DNA of 64,000 bases, from NCBI RefSeq assembly GCF_024679095.1, contig NW_026111766.1, positions 142,001 through 206,000 of the forward strand, given 5' to 3'. Below, one piece after another: positions 1 through 12,178 of this stretch. The position numbers and the translations under genes were made by a program. The DNA comes from Eriocheir sinensis (Eukaryota > Arthropoda > Malacostraca > Decapoda > Varunidae). The first letter of the stretch is position 1; each line of letters opens with the position of its first letter. The notes beneath the pieces are model-generated. The model was not told where the DNA came from. It saw nothing but the letters and a program-made list of their open reading frames with translations, and made no database searches.

Positions 1-1398
1 GAGGGATGGCAGGGATGCGGCGACGGGTGAAGCACATGAGGCATGACTTTGGTGCACAGAGGGTGAGGCCCCACTGAGTGCACCAATGGCTGATGGTGTC
101 GAGCCCCCTCTGGAGGAGGGTTTGTGCCTCAGGGAGAGAGGGGGCAGAGCATAGGAGGGAAATATCGTCGGCATAGAGGAAGGTATGAGTGCCAGGAGGG
201 GAAGGCAGATCAGACAGAAGAATGTTGAAGAGGAGAGGGCTTAGGGGCGAGCCTTGGGGAACCCCTCTACGGATAGGATAGGGTTGGGAGAAGGTGTTCC
301 CAATAGAGACAGAGAAGGTTCTACCCGAGAGGAAAGAGCGTATCCAGAGTAGAGGAGTGCCGAAGAGTCCCAGAGTGAAAAGTTTAGAGAGGATAGCATT
401 GTGTGAGGCAGAATCAAAGGCTCCTTCAAGGTCAAGAAAGGCGGCCAACGTGAAGCGCCCCCGGCTAAAGCCCTCCTGAACATGATGGTCGAGGTCAAGG
501 AGGGCGTCGAGGGTACCACGGTGGGGCCGGAAACCAGACATGTTGGAGGGAAGGAGATGATTGTGTTCCAACCACCAAGAAAGCCTCGTTAGCACGAGGT
601 GTTCAAAGAGTTTGCTGGTGCAGGAAAGAAGGCTGATAGGTCGGTAAGAGGAGGGTAAGGTGGGGTCCTTCCCTGGCTTTGGCAGTGGAAGCGTGATGGC
701 GTGGCGCCACTGATGAGGGAAAGTGCCTGAAAGCCAGCTATGGTTAAAGATCTGAAGGAGGAAGAGGGAGTAAGCTTCTGGGAGGTGTTTGAGAAATTCA
801 TTAGGAATGTCGTCATCCCCAGTGGATTTCCCCACCGGCAGTGCGGCTATGTCTGCGGTGAGTTCCTGTGGTAGGAAAGGCTTGGCGATAGGGTGGGTGG
901 GAGTTGGTGGGGGTAGGATAGGGGGAGGAACTGGGTCCGGGGAGCCCAGCCGTGTATGGAAATGGAGGGCTAGGTGTTCCACTTTCTGGGCATCCCCAGC
1001 TAGTGGAACACCGTTGTGATGGAGAGGGAACATGAGAGGGGCCTGGGGCCGGACCATCTTCCTGAAGAATAGCCAAGTTTTGGTGAGTGAGGTTGAGAAA
1101 TCAAGGGATGCGCAGAAGGCGGACCAGGATGCCCTTCTGGCTGACAAGATCGTGCGCTTACAGCGAGCCTCCAATTGGTGGAACCTCCGGCGCAGCTCCG
1201 GGATGGGCCTGCGACGCCAGGCATTGAATGCCCCGCGCTTGGCCCTCACCGCAGCCTCGCACTGTCGGTTCCACCAAGGAGTTCGAAGAAGACGCGGGGG
1301 CTGGGAGGAGCAGAAGGTGAAGCAATGGGACCCCACTTCCACCAGGGTGTCTGCTAGGGCCCCTACGGCTACGTCAGGAGAAGGAGAGGAGTGGAGGA
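1..1398 (-). pseudogene. LINE ORF2, reverse transcriptase domain (runs off left edge)
   Basis: Reverse transcriptase part of ORF2. One frame is open without a stop from about 1398 down to base 1, roughly 460 codons, and continues outside the window. Landmarks in order: PWWNRQC linker, GDDDIPNEFLK, SSYRPISLLS, MSGFRPHRGT, AAFLDLEGAFDS (block A aspartates), RRGVPQGSPLSPLLFN (block B) and the catalytic YADD at 175-164. The C-terminal end is not visible. It is frameshifted relative to the endonuclease frame. The open length suggests a fairly young copy. Function follows from the family; no enzyme activity is expected from this broken copy. Confidence 0.85.
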
Positions 1399-2208
1399 GA
1401 GGTGGTCGAGGAAGGAGTGCCAGTTGTCAGCCCTAAGGGACCATCGTGGGCGGCCTGAAGCGGGGGGAGGTGGGATTAGTGAAGGGAAGGTAAGGATGAC
1501 AGGAAGATGGTCGCTGCCGATGTGGGGCCCGCTGGTGATGGTGGTGAGGTGCAGAGGGCCATTACCCAGACAAAGGTCGAGGGTGGATGCCCTGCCTGAT
1601 GCGGGGTCAATGCGGGTGGGAAGGTCAGGAGGGGTGAGGAGGGAGAAGGAGGCACTGCCGGTGAGGAAATCCACTAGGGAGTGCCCCGAACGGTTCTGTT
1701 GAGCCGCAAGGAGGGACGGCTCCCAATGAGTGTGGTGGGCGTTAAAGTCACCCATGATGAGTGCTGGGGAGGAGAGCTGATTGAAGAGGTGGCGATATTC
1801 TAGTGTTGAGATGTCCTGACACGGGTTGTAAAGGATAAGGACGTCAAGGGGACCCGTGCCGAAGGTGACCCGAACTCCCAGGAACTCTAAGTGTCCCCCC
1901 GGGTGAGGAGTGAGGGATAGTTGACAGGAGGGAAGGGGCCGCCGGTCCAAAAGCAGTAGGCCTCCGCCCACAACTCCTGCTCGGCGGTCCTTCCTGTAGG
2001 GAAAGTAACCAGGAATGATTTGGGAATAGGGGTCAGTGAGCCAGGTCTGACAGACCCCAATGAGAAGAGGAGAGATGGAGGAAAGATAAGTTTTAAATTG
2101 TGGAAGTTTATGGCAGAGGGACCTGGCATTCCAGAAAAGGAAGGGGGAGGTTGGTGGAGGGTTCAGGGTGAAAATGAACCAAAGAAGGAAATGAGGGAGG
2201 GGAGGGTT
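1369..2208 (-). pseudogene. LINE ORF2, N-terminal AP-like endonuclease domain
   Basis: Apurinic-endonuclease-like domain that would nick target DNA to prime reverse transcription. In frame from just after the ORF1 stop it reads through FWNARSL, then VCQTWL, GDFNAHH (about 1757-1739) and GSDHLPV, the usual sequence blocks of LINE endonucleases. No ATG is obvious between the ORF1 stop and FWNARSL, so ORF2 may need readthrough or reinitiation, or the start has been lost. The frame ends at a TAG at 1371-1369. A one-base shift near 1380-1400 reconnects it to the long open RT frame, so the full-length parent had one continuous ORF2. I am sure of the domain; the exact shift site is approximate. Confidence 0.82.
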
Positions 2209-4026
2209 TTAGAGAAGCACTCTGAGAGGGAGAGAGAAGAAGGTCAGGACGACAGGGGCGAGGCCACAGATGATGGAGGTGAGTGAGTGGGTTGCGGGGG
2301 GCTGTTCTGCAGTGTTTGCTGATTGAGATGGTGGGAATGGGGTGGCTTGCATGGTAGTGGGCAGCTGTGTGGTGGACAGGGATGGAGGTTGTGCTTGTTT
2401 TGTCTGGGGGTAACGGTGTGGGGATGGGCTGCCGGGGAGAAGGGCGGGTGGGTGAGGAGGCTGGGATTGGGTGGCAGAGGTGTGTCCCGTAAGAGACATG
2501 GGGTGAAGGGCAGTTCCTTCTGGGAAGGGGGTGGTAGGAGTGTGTGCTGTGTGGGGGGTAAGGCAAATAATGTTTTGGGTTGAGGTGTGTCGGGGAGAAC
2601 GTTGTTTCTTTGGGGAGTGAGCTGCGGTCTTGGAGGTGGGTGTGCGGGAGATAGGGGTTCTCTGGGTGTGGTGCTGTGGGGTGCGAGGTGTTCGTGGGGG
2701 GGTGCGGGTGAGGGGGCCTGTGGTGCTGAGTGGCTGTGGGGGTGGGGTGCTGGAGCGGTGTGGAGGGAGTGGGAGGGAGGGGAGGTGTTGTGTGGGGCGG
2801 CTAGTGGCGCCAGTGTGGTGAGAGGGGGGTGCTGGCTCAAACACCCCAGGGGCAGTCTGCAGAGCGGCAGCGTGGGGGTTTTGAGGTGGTTGACCAGGGC
2901 GGAAGGATCCTGGTTTTATTTCCCGCATCCGCTGCCGGGACTCTGGCACGGACAGTTCGTCCCTGGCTAGCCTATTTTGGATGTCCTCTGCTACTGCATG
3001 AGCAGGGCAGAGTTTGGAGGTGGGCCTGTGTTCGCCCTGGCAGTATAGGCAGTAAGGATCTTTTGTACAGTCCTTGGCAACGTGGAAACCGCTGCAGGTG
3101 CGGCACCTGGCATGGCCCCTACAGGTCCCTGTTCCATGCCCGTACGCCAGGCAGTGGAAGCATTGTAGGACTGGGAGGGTGTGGGGCCGCACTGTGTAGG
3201 CTGTGCTGTCAATGGCCACATGCGATGGGAGAGGGCCTTTGAATTTGATGCGGATCGCCAGTCCTGGGGTCTTGGTGCCGTCGACGAATTTGCCGGGAAG
3301 CCGGCAAATGGCACTCGGGAGGGAGTGGGATCCTCCCAAAACAGTTAGTTTGTGGAGGATGTCTGAGTCAGTCAGGGCTGTGTCTACTGGGTAGATTCGT
3401 CCGCATGTGAATTTGTGGGCAGGGTCTGGGTCAATCACCCGGCAACGGACGGGCCATTCCCCCAGGGAGGTCACGGACTCTGGCGTCTGGGGTAGGTTGT
3501 CGAGGTTTGCCACCTCAAAACGTACCCCATACCCCCCGCAGGGTCCCCTCGATTACCTTCTTTTGGAAGATGGAGCCATGCAGAGCAGTGGCCACCTTGG
3601 ACGGGTGGATGAAGGAGCGGGTGTGAGTGAAGGACGACATGAACACCACTAGGGGTGGCTTGCCGGTGGGGTCAAGGTTGGTGGTGAAGGCGGGAGCAGG
3701 AGTGGGTCCAGGGCCACCTAGGGATCCCTCGGGGGGTGGTTGATGGAGGGGGTCCGTGGGGCCCTGCGGGAGGGGCTGGGTGGCGGGTAGGATAGCGTGC
3801 TCGGGGAGCGGGCTGGGGGGTCAGGGGTGTGGTATGAGACATGATGTTTGTTTTTGTTGGTTGGTACGTCACCGTTAGGAGAGCGTGGCCGTTTGGAGGT
3901 GAGGGTGGCGGCGTCCATGTCCTCCACGGGAGGGAGCTGTTGCCTGGGTCCGGCGGGTGAGGCGCCGGATGGGAGAGGTAGGGGGGTGGAGGCGGCCTCG
4001 CGGCCTCCTCCCGGGTCAGACGACAT
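2209..4026 (-). pseudogene. LINE ORF1, gag-like RNA-binding protein with three zinc knuckles
   Basis: ORF1 of the Jockey-like LINE. It probably coats the element RNA as a nucleoprotein. It starts at an ATG at 4026 (MSSDPGGG) with a Pro/Thr-rich leader. Reading then has to change frame twice, near 3800-3815 and near 3535, to stay in homologous-looking sequence (for example PPLVVFMSSF and KKVIEGTLRG before the second shift). The main part (3513-2209) carries three cysteine knuckles in a row: C-x2-C-x4-H-x4-C (CFHCLAYGHGTGTC), C-x2-C-x3-H-x4-C and C-x2-C-x3-H-x6-C. It ends in a long Pro/His/Thr-rich tail that stops with TAA at 2211-2209. The frame stays open after that stop and runs directly into ORF2. 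The knuckles are seen; the role is known for Jockey-type gag proteins; the two shifts make this copy inactive. Confidence 0.8.
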
Positions 4027-4180
4027 CCAGGGGGTTGCCGGGAGTGTCGTACAGGGTTTAGAGTGGTCTGGTGAAGCACAGTGGACTGGGGTCGGCGCTT
4101 AAGGCGAAAAAGGCTGGCTGGGAGCAGGGACTGCTATCCAAGATGGCTGCCCCTCTCCCCTTCTCTAGGGCGCCTCATAA

Positions 4181-4213
4181 CCAACGGGTCACCTGCACAG
4201 CAAGAGCAAGAGC
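4181..4213. repeat. 5' copy of a 33-bp target-site duplication
   Basis: This 33-bp sequence recurs at 12238-12270 with one C/T difference. Together they bracket the 5'-truncated LINE at 10311-12237 plus the hAT-type element inserted at its 5' junction. The last eight bases (4206-4213, GCAAGAGC) are also the left target duplication of the hAT-type element. Confidence 0.75.
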
Positions 4214-4355
4214 TAGGGATGGGCAAGTACCGTTAATTTGAGTACCGGTAGTACCGGTACCGAAAACTCAAGTACCGTTAGTACCGGTACCGGTACCGGT
4301 ACCCAAAGGAGTTTTTTTCTTTTCTTAATGACTTCTGATGAAATTCCCAAACAAA

Positions 4356-4676
<321 letters not shown>

Positions 4677-4726
4677 AAGTGAATATTTATTTTTTCGAAA
4701 AAAATAGCATGTATAGTTATTATGGA

Positions 4727-5670
4727 TGTACTCGATCATAGTCTAATAACAATAAAAATAATTATTAGCAACCTAAAAAAGAAAAAGAATCGGACATGAA
4801 GAATTATCCAGTAACTCCAATAAATAAATCAAATAATAAAATAATGGAAACGGGAGCTGTGATGGAAACGGAAAGCAGATCAAAATGGTGGGAACTTGGG
4901 GAGACGGTCAGCGGGGCAGTGACTCAGCGTCTACACACAGTAGACGCGCGTGATACCACATGGAGGCGGGCGGGCGAGCGCCGAGCGTCACTAAGATCCA
5001 AACGGTACCGGTACTAGCGGCAATGCGCAGTGCCGAGTGATCATTAAGCTTCCCGGAACACAAGTGATCATGATGCTTCGCGGTACCAGTACCGATACCA
5101 GTTATTGGTACCAGGTACCGGCGAGTGATCATTAAGCTTCCCGGAACACAAGTGATCATGATGCTTCACGGTACCAGTACCGATACCAGTTATCGGTACC
5201 AGGTACCGGCGAGTGATCATTAGGCTTCCCGGAACCCAAGTGATCACGATGCTTCGCGGTACCAGTACCGATACCAGTTATCGGTACCAGGTACCGGTAC
5301 CTGGTACCGATACCTGGTATCGGTACTGGTACCGCGAAGCATCATGATCACTTGGGTTCCGGGAAGCTTAATGATCACTCGGCACTGCGCATTGCCGCTA
5401 GTACCGGTACCGTTAGGATCTTAGTGACGCTCGGTGCTCGCCCGCCTCCATGTGGTATGAGCCCTGTGTGTAGACGCTGAGTCACTGCCCCGCTGACCGT
5501 CTCCCCAAGTTCCCACCATTTTGTCCTGCTTTCCGTTTCCATCACCGCTCCCGTTTCCATTATTTTATTTATTTACTGGATTTACTGGATAATTTTTCAT
5601 GTCCGATTCTTTTTCTTTTTTAGGTTGCTAATAAATATTGTTATTGTTATTAGACTATGATCGAGTAACC
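4727..5670. repeat. Giant imperfect palindrome inside hAT-type element A
   Basis: The left arm (4727-5295) and right arm (5296-5670) are inverted copies. The centre, 5281-5310, is a perfect 30-bp palindrome of GGTACC motifs. The arms pair from GATCATAGTCTAATAACAAT on the left with its complement near 5650. The left arm is longer because an 87-bp unit (starting CGAGTGATCATTA, ending GGTACCGG) is present three times (5034-5292) and only once on the right. No coding sequence is seen. Confidence 0.85.
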
Positions 5671-5708
5671 ACTACCCATATCACCGAGATATCCACTCAC
5701 TAAGTGGT

Positions 5709-5961
<253 letters not shown>

Positions 5962-6079
5962 TGACGCCTCATCACCCTCCTCACCTGCACTCGATGCCCA
6001 GCCACCTTCCGAAGAAGGCACGTCACAGGGAACCGGTAGAGCTCACGCTGAAAGCTTCACCCCGTGAGAGGAGGAGCCA

Positions 6080-6705
6080 GGCCCGCCCCTAGAGCCATTT
6101 ATCCTACTCATTGCTACAACAGATTTGCCATACTGGAGGAGGAGGACGAGGAACAGAGCACCTTCTTGGTCGGTGACTCTATGATTCGCCATCAGGTGGT
6201 TGAATTCTGTGGCAGAGTCCCCGTCGTAGGCGTAACTACTGTTATCCTGGAGCTGGTGTTGACGACATCACAGCTGCCCTGGACGAGGTCTCCGCTGAGG
6301 CCTCTAATGACTCACTCTTTGTTCTCCACACAGGTACAAACGACGTCACCACGACCTGGTCTGAGGAACTGCTGGACAAGTACCGTAGGCTCATCCAGCA
6401 GTATAAGACTAAATCCCTAATATTTTGATTTCAGGAATTCTACCACGGACATGGGATGAGGGCGACTTCTACAGTAAGGCCTTCAGCCTCAACAACCGCC
6501 TGCAGACTCTCTGCGGAGAGCTTGACGTCGAATTCTTTAACGCCTGGAACGATTTCTACGGCCAGAGTAGACTTTTCCAAAGGGACGGCATACACATATC
6601 CCCAATCTGGGCATCCAGATTTGGAAGGCTCCTCAACCCCGCCGTAGTTACCGCCCGAACAAAAAAAAACGACTCTCAGCCACGTCCTTCCATCCCGCCC
6701 GTGTA
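6080..6705 (+). pseudogene. CR1-like LINE ORF1 with SGNH/GDSL esterase-like domain
   Basis: ORF1 of the CR1-like LINE. It reads NRFAILEEEDEE and then LVGDSMIRHQ, whose GDS (6172-6180) is the SGNH block I serine. After a frameshift it continues as YPGAGVDDITAALDE and LHTGTNDVTT, with GTND at 6333-6344 (block III). After a further shift near 6420 it reads FYSKAFSLNN and RDGIHIS, whose D-x-x-H at 6584-6595 supplies the block V aspartate and histidine. All catalytic blocks are therefore still readable, but in three different frames. ORF1 esterase domains are known from CR1-type LINEs, where they are thought to act in RNP-membrane interaction; the exact role is unsettled. This copy cannot give one protein. 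Confidence 0.8.
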
Positions 6706-6779
6706 AATAGACACCTCACACCGCAACAGACTCGTAACATTGAACCCTCCAGTAACTCTATTACCAAGCTTCAAGATAA

Positions 6780-9542
6780 CCTAAGAGTCCTTAGTTTCAA
6801 TGCGCGTAGCCTAAGAAACAAATTTGATGAACTGCGATGTCTTGCTCTGACAGAAAACTTTGACGTAATTGCTATAACCGAAACATTTATCGACACCACT
6901 AATATTGATTTAAGTTCCGAATATAACATAGATGGCTACAGATTCTTCAACAATGATCGTGTAAACCGTAGAGGGGTGGTGTCGCCCTTTTGTCAAAAGC
7001 TACTTGCAACCTACTGACAAAACACCAAGAAACAGTAACGTTGAACATTTGTGCGTGCGAGTAAACATTGCAAAAGTCAATTTAAATATATCTGTCACTT
7101 ACAGGCCTCCGGGGCAATCACTTGATGGCGATCTTGAAATGTACAGCGTCTTAAGGCAGTCACTTAATAACAGCGACTCACTGATACTAGGAGACTTTAA
7201 CCTCACCCATATCGACTGGGCGACACTGTCGGGTACAGAAGGTGAGTCCCATAGAATGATCGAATTTCTAGAGGAAAATTATCTAAGCCAAATGGTTTCT
7301 GAACCAACTCGACAAAATAACATACTTGACCTTGTTATAGCGACCCAAGATAACCTAGTCAGTAATGTCACGGTAGGAGAACACCTCGGTTCCTGCGATC
7401 ATAAATTAGTGCGCGTTGACATTAGAGCTCAAACATCGGTGACTGAAAATAAAGTTAAGGTGCCCAATTTCAAAAGAGCCAACTTCGTAGAAATCCGACG
7501 AAAACTAATAGATATGCAACTATCAGATGACGGCAATGCAGAGGACGCCTGGCTAAACTTTAAAAATCACTTACTCACTCAGCAGGACACATTTGTCCCC
7601 TTGTGCGAGAAGCGAATTAACACTAATTAACGTCCACCTTGGTTTAATAGCGAAATTAAACACTCAGTCAAGGAGAGAAAATTGTCTTACAGGTTAAAGA
7701 AAGACCAAAGCACGCCCGAAAACATTAGACTTTACAATGATGCAAGGCGACGAGTAAAAAGATTAGTGCATCAGGCAAAGCGTAGATATGAAGAAAATAT
7801 TGCAGCCAACTGTAAAAATAATCCGAAATCCTTCTTCAGTTACATAAACAACAGAAAGGCGATCAGAAGTGGAATTGGACCTTTAATAAACAGCGACGGT
7901 GCACTAGTGACTGACAGCCAACACGTTGCAAACCTATTAAATAATTACTTTTCCTCGGTGTTTAATAATAACAGTCCTCCCACCACCACCACCAACACCA
8001 GTACTAATGTAAATCCAGAGCATGCATTGTCTAACTTTGAAATAAAACCCGATGAAGTCCTTAAAGCCCTCAAATCACTTAAAACAAATAAAAGTCCTGG
8101 ACCTGATAAAGTATATCCAACTCTGCTGAAAGAAACAAAGAGCGAAATACTCTCCTCCCTCACAACCGTATTCATTATGTCCTTGCGACAAGGCTTTATC
8201 CTTCAGATTGGAAAAATGCTAACGTGACACCGATTTTACAGAAAGGAGACAAAAAAGTACCAGGTAATTACAGGCCCATTAGTCTAACTTCGGTTGTAGG
8301 TAAGCTACTTGAGGGCATACTTAGAGACAAAATTGTGAGTTACCTTGAAAGCCACTCATTAATTGGGGACTCACAACATGGCTTCCGAAACAAAAGATCC
8401 TGCCTATCAAATCTATTAACCTTTTATAACGACCTCTTCACTGTTTATGACGTAACCAAATCACTGGACGTAGTCTATCTTGATTTCCAGAAAGCGTTTG
8501 ATAAAGTCCCGCATCATAAATTACTTTACAAATTAAAACAAATAGGTATTGACGGTCAGGTAAACCAATGGATCGCGAATTGGTTGAGCAACAGACAACA
8601 AAGAGTAGTGATTGACGGATTTAACTCAGAGTGGGCGCCTGTCACTAGTGGCGTCCCCCAGGGCTCGGTTCTTGGCCCAGTGCTCTTCATTATTTACATC
8701 AACGACGTGGATGTTGGACTCAATAACCGCATTAGTAAATTTGCAGACGACACAAAGATTGGTAACTCGGTTCTCACTGACGAAGACAGGCAAAGCCTCC
8801 AAGAGGATTTGCACAAAATTTCAGCTTGGTCGGATAGATGGGAGATGCCCTTTAACGTAGACAAGTGCCAGGTCCTTCAAGTTGGAACGAGGAATAAAAA
8901 GTTTGATTACGAAATGCGCGGCGTTAAACTCAAAAGCGTTCAATGCGTCAAGGACTTGGGGTCAAAATCTCGTCAAACCTCAAATTCTCACAGCAATGCA
9001 TCGATGCAGCAAATAAAGCGAACAGAATGTTGGGCTTCATTAAAAGAAACTTTTTATTTAAGAATAAAGATGTAATACTGCCTCTACAACAGTTTAGTCA
9101 GACCCCACTTGGAATATGCGGTACAGTTTTGGTCTCCTCACCATGCAAAGGATATTGCTAAATTAGAAGGTGTTCAGCGTCGGGCAACGAAAATTATCCC
9201 TTCCTTGCGCAACAAATCCTACGAAGAAAGGCTTTCTACCCTTAACATGTTCTCTTGAGAAACGTCGCCTGAGGAAAACTGATCGAATGTTTTAAAATAC
9301 TTAATGGTTTCACGAATGTAGACAGATCAACATTGTTTATGATCGATGACACTTTGCGCACGAGGAACAATGGCGTAAAACTCAGATGTAGACAAGTAAA
9401 TTCAGACTGCACCAAATTTTTCTTCACCAACGTTGTAGTGCGAGAATGGAATAAGCTCCCATCATCAGTGGTCCAGTGTAACACGATTGACTCCTTCAAA
9501 AATAAGCTCGACCGTCACTTCCTTCAACTTAATATCAACTAG
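6780..9542 (+). pseudogene. CR1-like LINE ORF2, endonuclease and reverse transcriptase, broken
   Basis: ORF2 begins around LRVLSFNARSLRNKFDEL and DVIAITETFID (endonuclease start). It shifts frame near 6975 and continues VTYRPPGQSL, LILGDFNLTHIDW and GSCDHKLVRVD. A TAA at 7628-7630 falls in an otherwise continuous frame just before RPPWFNSEIK. The linker runs to 8227, a frameshift near 8195 leads to the RT, and the RT reads NYRPISLTSV, VVYLDFQKAFDKVPHHK, SGVPQGSVLGP and the catalytic FADD (8740-8751). Another shift near 8945 leads to fragments ending WNKLPSSVVQCNTIDSFKNK and a stop at 9540-9542. At least three shifts and one nonsense codon make it dead. The domain order is seen directly; the clade is inferred. 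Confidence 0.85.
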
Positions 9543-9660
9543 AGTAGAAATGCAACGTTTTGGAGTCTTCTGATTAATGTAAAATCACTTAGGTTTAAGG
9601 ACAGACCACCAAGTCTGGACCATGGGGTCTGTGTGGTCTGATTTTCTATGTAAATCTATG

Positions 9661-9708
<48 letters not shown>

Positions 9709-9709
<1 letters not shown>

Positions 9710-9818
9710 TCCAATATTTAATCATCTTATATAATCCATCGTGCAATCCTTTATAGCCAAAAACTCTCGCCAAGGGATTCAAACTCTTTTTTCGTTAAAT
9801 GCTTTATTGGATAAATAT

Positions 9819-9851
<33 letters not shown>
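9709..9851. repeat. Right copy of the direct repeat flanking the CR1-like LINE
   Basis: Copy of 5825-5961, beginning CTCCAATATTTAATCATC and ending in a (TC)n tract. See the left copy. Confidence 0.75.
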
Positions 9852-9852
<1 letters not shown>

Positions 9853-10210
9853 AAAGTTAGCGAGTCATACGAATTTAACAGTGGCAAGTAAAAAGAAAAC
9901 TAAGTCTTGGGTTAAAAGTTAGTGAGTCCCACGAGTCTTTAGAAAACGCTAATATATATTGTTATTGTTATTAGACTATGATCGAGTACCCACTACCCAT
10001 ATCACCGAGATATCCACTTACTAAGTGGTGATCTCTCTCTCTCTCTCTGAATGAAGTGAATATTTATTTTTTCGATAAAAAAATAGCATGTATAGTCATT
10101 ATGGATGTACTCGATCATCGTCTAATAACAATAACAATATTTATTAGCAACCTAAAAAAAAATCGGACATGAAGAATTATCAATAAATCCAATAAATAAA
10201 TACGAGCAAC
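9852..10210. repeat. hAT-type element A interior, second small inverted repeat
   Basis: This contains both orientations of the ACTATGATCGAGTA / TACTCGATCAT module seen in the arms of the 4727-5670 palindrome, separated by a short (TC)n near 10033. It is therefore a shorter version of the same foldback module. Confidence 0.65.
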
Positions 10211-10310
10211 TGGTACCGGTACCGAGCAATCTGGTACCGGTACCGTACCGTTTAGCTGGTACCGTTAGTACCGGTACTGGTACCGGTACCTGCCCACCCC
10301 TAGCAAGAGC

Positions 10311-12178
10311 ACCTGTGTATGGGAGAATGAGAGAGTGCCTCGGGAATGGAACGAATGCAGAGTGACTCTGATACACAAGGGAGGACATACGAGTAAGAAA
10401 GAGCTCAAGAATTATAGGCCGATAGCCCTGGCGAATACGGTGGGAAAGATTTTCTGTGCTGTGTTGAATGAAAGGCTGTGTAAGTGGATTGAAAGAGAGA
10501 GAATGCTGGGTGAGGAGCAGAATGGTTTTCGCACAGACAGTAGGGCAGAGGACAATATGTATGTGGTAAATGAGATGATAGAGAGGAAAAGGAAGAATGG
10601 AAGTCCGTTGTATCTTGGGTTTCTTGATATTGAGAAAGCGTATGATAGAGTGAACAGGGAGGTGATGTGCAAGGTACTGGAGAAAGTAGGTTTGAGTGAT
10701 AAGATAGTGCGAATCATTAGGAGCATGTATGTGGATACGAGAGCCAGGTATAGGTTAGGAGCATTAGATACAGAGTGGGTGAGGAGTGAGAGAGGTGTTA
10801 GGCAGGGCTGCATCCTGTCTCCAACTCTCTTCAGTCTGTACACTGAGGAGTTGGCAGCCAGGATGAGGAGAAAGAATGCAGGAGTAAAAGTGAGAGAAGA
10901 CAGGGTAAGTGTGCTTCTATATGCAGATGATGTGGTAGTCATGAGTGAGTCAGCGGAGGAACTGCAGGAACTATTAGATGTGGTAAATGAGTATGGGAGA
11001 GATTTTGGAGTGAAATATAGTAGTGAGAAAAGTCAGATAATGGTTGTGAATGGGGCAGAAGATGAGAGAAATAGGACCTGGAGGCTAGGAGACACAGAGC
11101 TAGGGCAAACAGATGCATACAAGTACCTGGGTGTATGGATGAGTCCGAGCGGATGTGAAAGGACAAAAAATGAGAAGATTAGCCTAGTCAATCAATGGGT
11201 GGGCCGTCTGGGAAGTGCGGCAAGAATGAGAGCATGTAAGTATGATGTGCTGAGAGAGGTGTGGAAGAGTGTAGCAGTGCCGAGTGTGATGTATGGGATG
11301 GAGGTGATTACATGGAGTGAGTTGGAAATGGATAAATTGGAAGTAGGGCAAAATAGGATCGGTAGGTTAGCTTTGAATGCACCAAGGTATGCGGCGGTGG
11401 AAGCTTTAAGGGGTGATATGGGGTGGAGTAACTTTAGGGAAAGATTTAGGAAGGCTACCCTTCGATACAAAGTCAGATTGGAAGGAATGGAGACGCGAGA
11501 TTGGCACGAAAGGTTTACTTGTGGAGTGTGCATGAGAGCAAATGGATTAAGAACTGCATGAGAATGGTTGGTGACAATGGTATGCGAGTCAGGTGGGTGA
11601 GCAGAGAGGAAGGGAGGCGTTTCTTTGAATGGTAGGTGACTGACAGAAATAGTGAGGGTCTAGAATGGAATGTGAGAAAGTGGAAGAAAGAGATAGACAG
11701 TGCAGTGAAAGGTGACGGTCTGAGGAGGTGGAAGCATGTGATGGAGCGAAAGACTACTTTGGAGTGGTACAGGGAAAAGGAAGCCCCGCAGTGTGTCAGC
11801 TGGTATGATGGAAGCCTGGGTGGTGATCTTCTCTTCCAAGCTCGAGCGCAGTGTATGAATGTGAATGCAAGAAACTACAGGTGGTCTGAGTCCCGCAGCA
11901 AAGTGTGTCAGATGTGTGACAGGGGTGTGGATGAAACTGTCGTGCATGTGATACTGGTGTGTGGGAGGTACCGGAGAGATAGGATGGAGATGATGAGGGT
12001 GGCACTGAGTGAGATGGGCTGCAGGGATGTGAATGGGAGGATTGCAAGGACAGAGAGGGAATGGATGCTGCTGCTGCTGGGACTGAGTGATGAAGCAAAT
12101 GATAGAATTATAGAAGCCATGAAGGGTTTTCTGGAAAAGATGTGGTGTGCAAGAAATAGGGAATTGGAAGATTTGTAA
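10311..12178 (+). pseudogene. Reverse transcriptase of the 5'-truncated LINE
   Basis: The frame is open from the truncation point (VWENERVPREWNECRVTLIHKG) to a TGA ending at 11561. It shows NYRPIALANTVGKIF, NGFRTDSRAEDNMYVV, LGFLDIEKAYDRVN, RGVRQGCILSPTLF, the catalytic YADD (10920-10931) and TDAYKYLGVW. A frameshift near 11540 and a TAG near 11635 separate it from the C-terminal part (to 12178). That part reads WKHVMERKTTLEWY and then a cysteine-histidine motif, C-x2-C...ETVVHVILVC, typical of LINE C-termini and thought to bind nucleic acid. The 5' part of ORF2, including any endonuclease, is missing. Fragments of what looks like the same family lie at 58870-59530 and about 44165-44300. Confidence 0.8.

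Larger units (their letters stand above)
1..4180 (-). mobile_element. Jockey-like non-LTR retrotransposon (LINE), 3' end cut by window edge
   Basis: A minus-strand LINE. From its 5' end (right) it has a short leader, a gag-like ORF1 (4026-2209), then ORF2 with an APE endonuclease (about 2208-1369) and a reverse transcriptase (about 1398-1). The three-knuckle gag plus the endonuclease-RT order fits the Jockey/I group. The 5' limit is uncertain; I stop it just before a duplicated 33-bp sequence at 4181. The copy is damaged: two frameshifts in ORF1 and one in ORF2. Confidence 0.85.
5962..9665 (+). mobile_element. CR1-like LINE, near full length but degenerate
   Basis: Plus-strand non-LTR retrotransposon with an SGNH-esterase-like ORF1 (about 6080-6705), an endonuclease/RT ORF2 (about 6780-9542) and a short 3' UTR that ends in repeated ATGTAAATCT before a (TC)n tract. 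SGNH esterase plus the SGVPQGSVLGP and FADD reverse transcriptase motifs place it near the CR1/L2/Daphne group. It is inserted within hAT-type element A. Confidence 0.85.

Noticed and set aside
2244..2840. Pro/His-rich ORF overlapping LINE ORF1 in another frame
   Set aside because: Shadow of the low-complexity tail of ORF1; the zinc-knuckle frame is the coding one.
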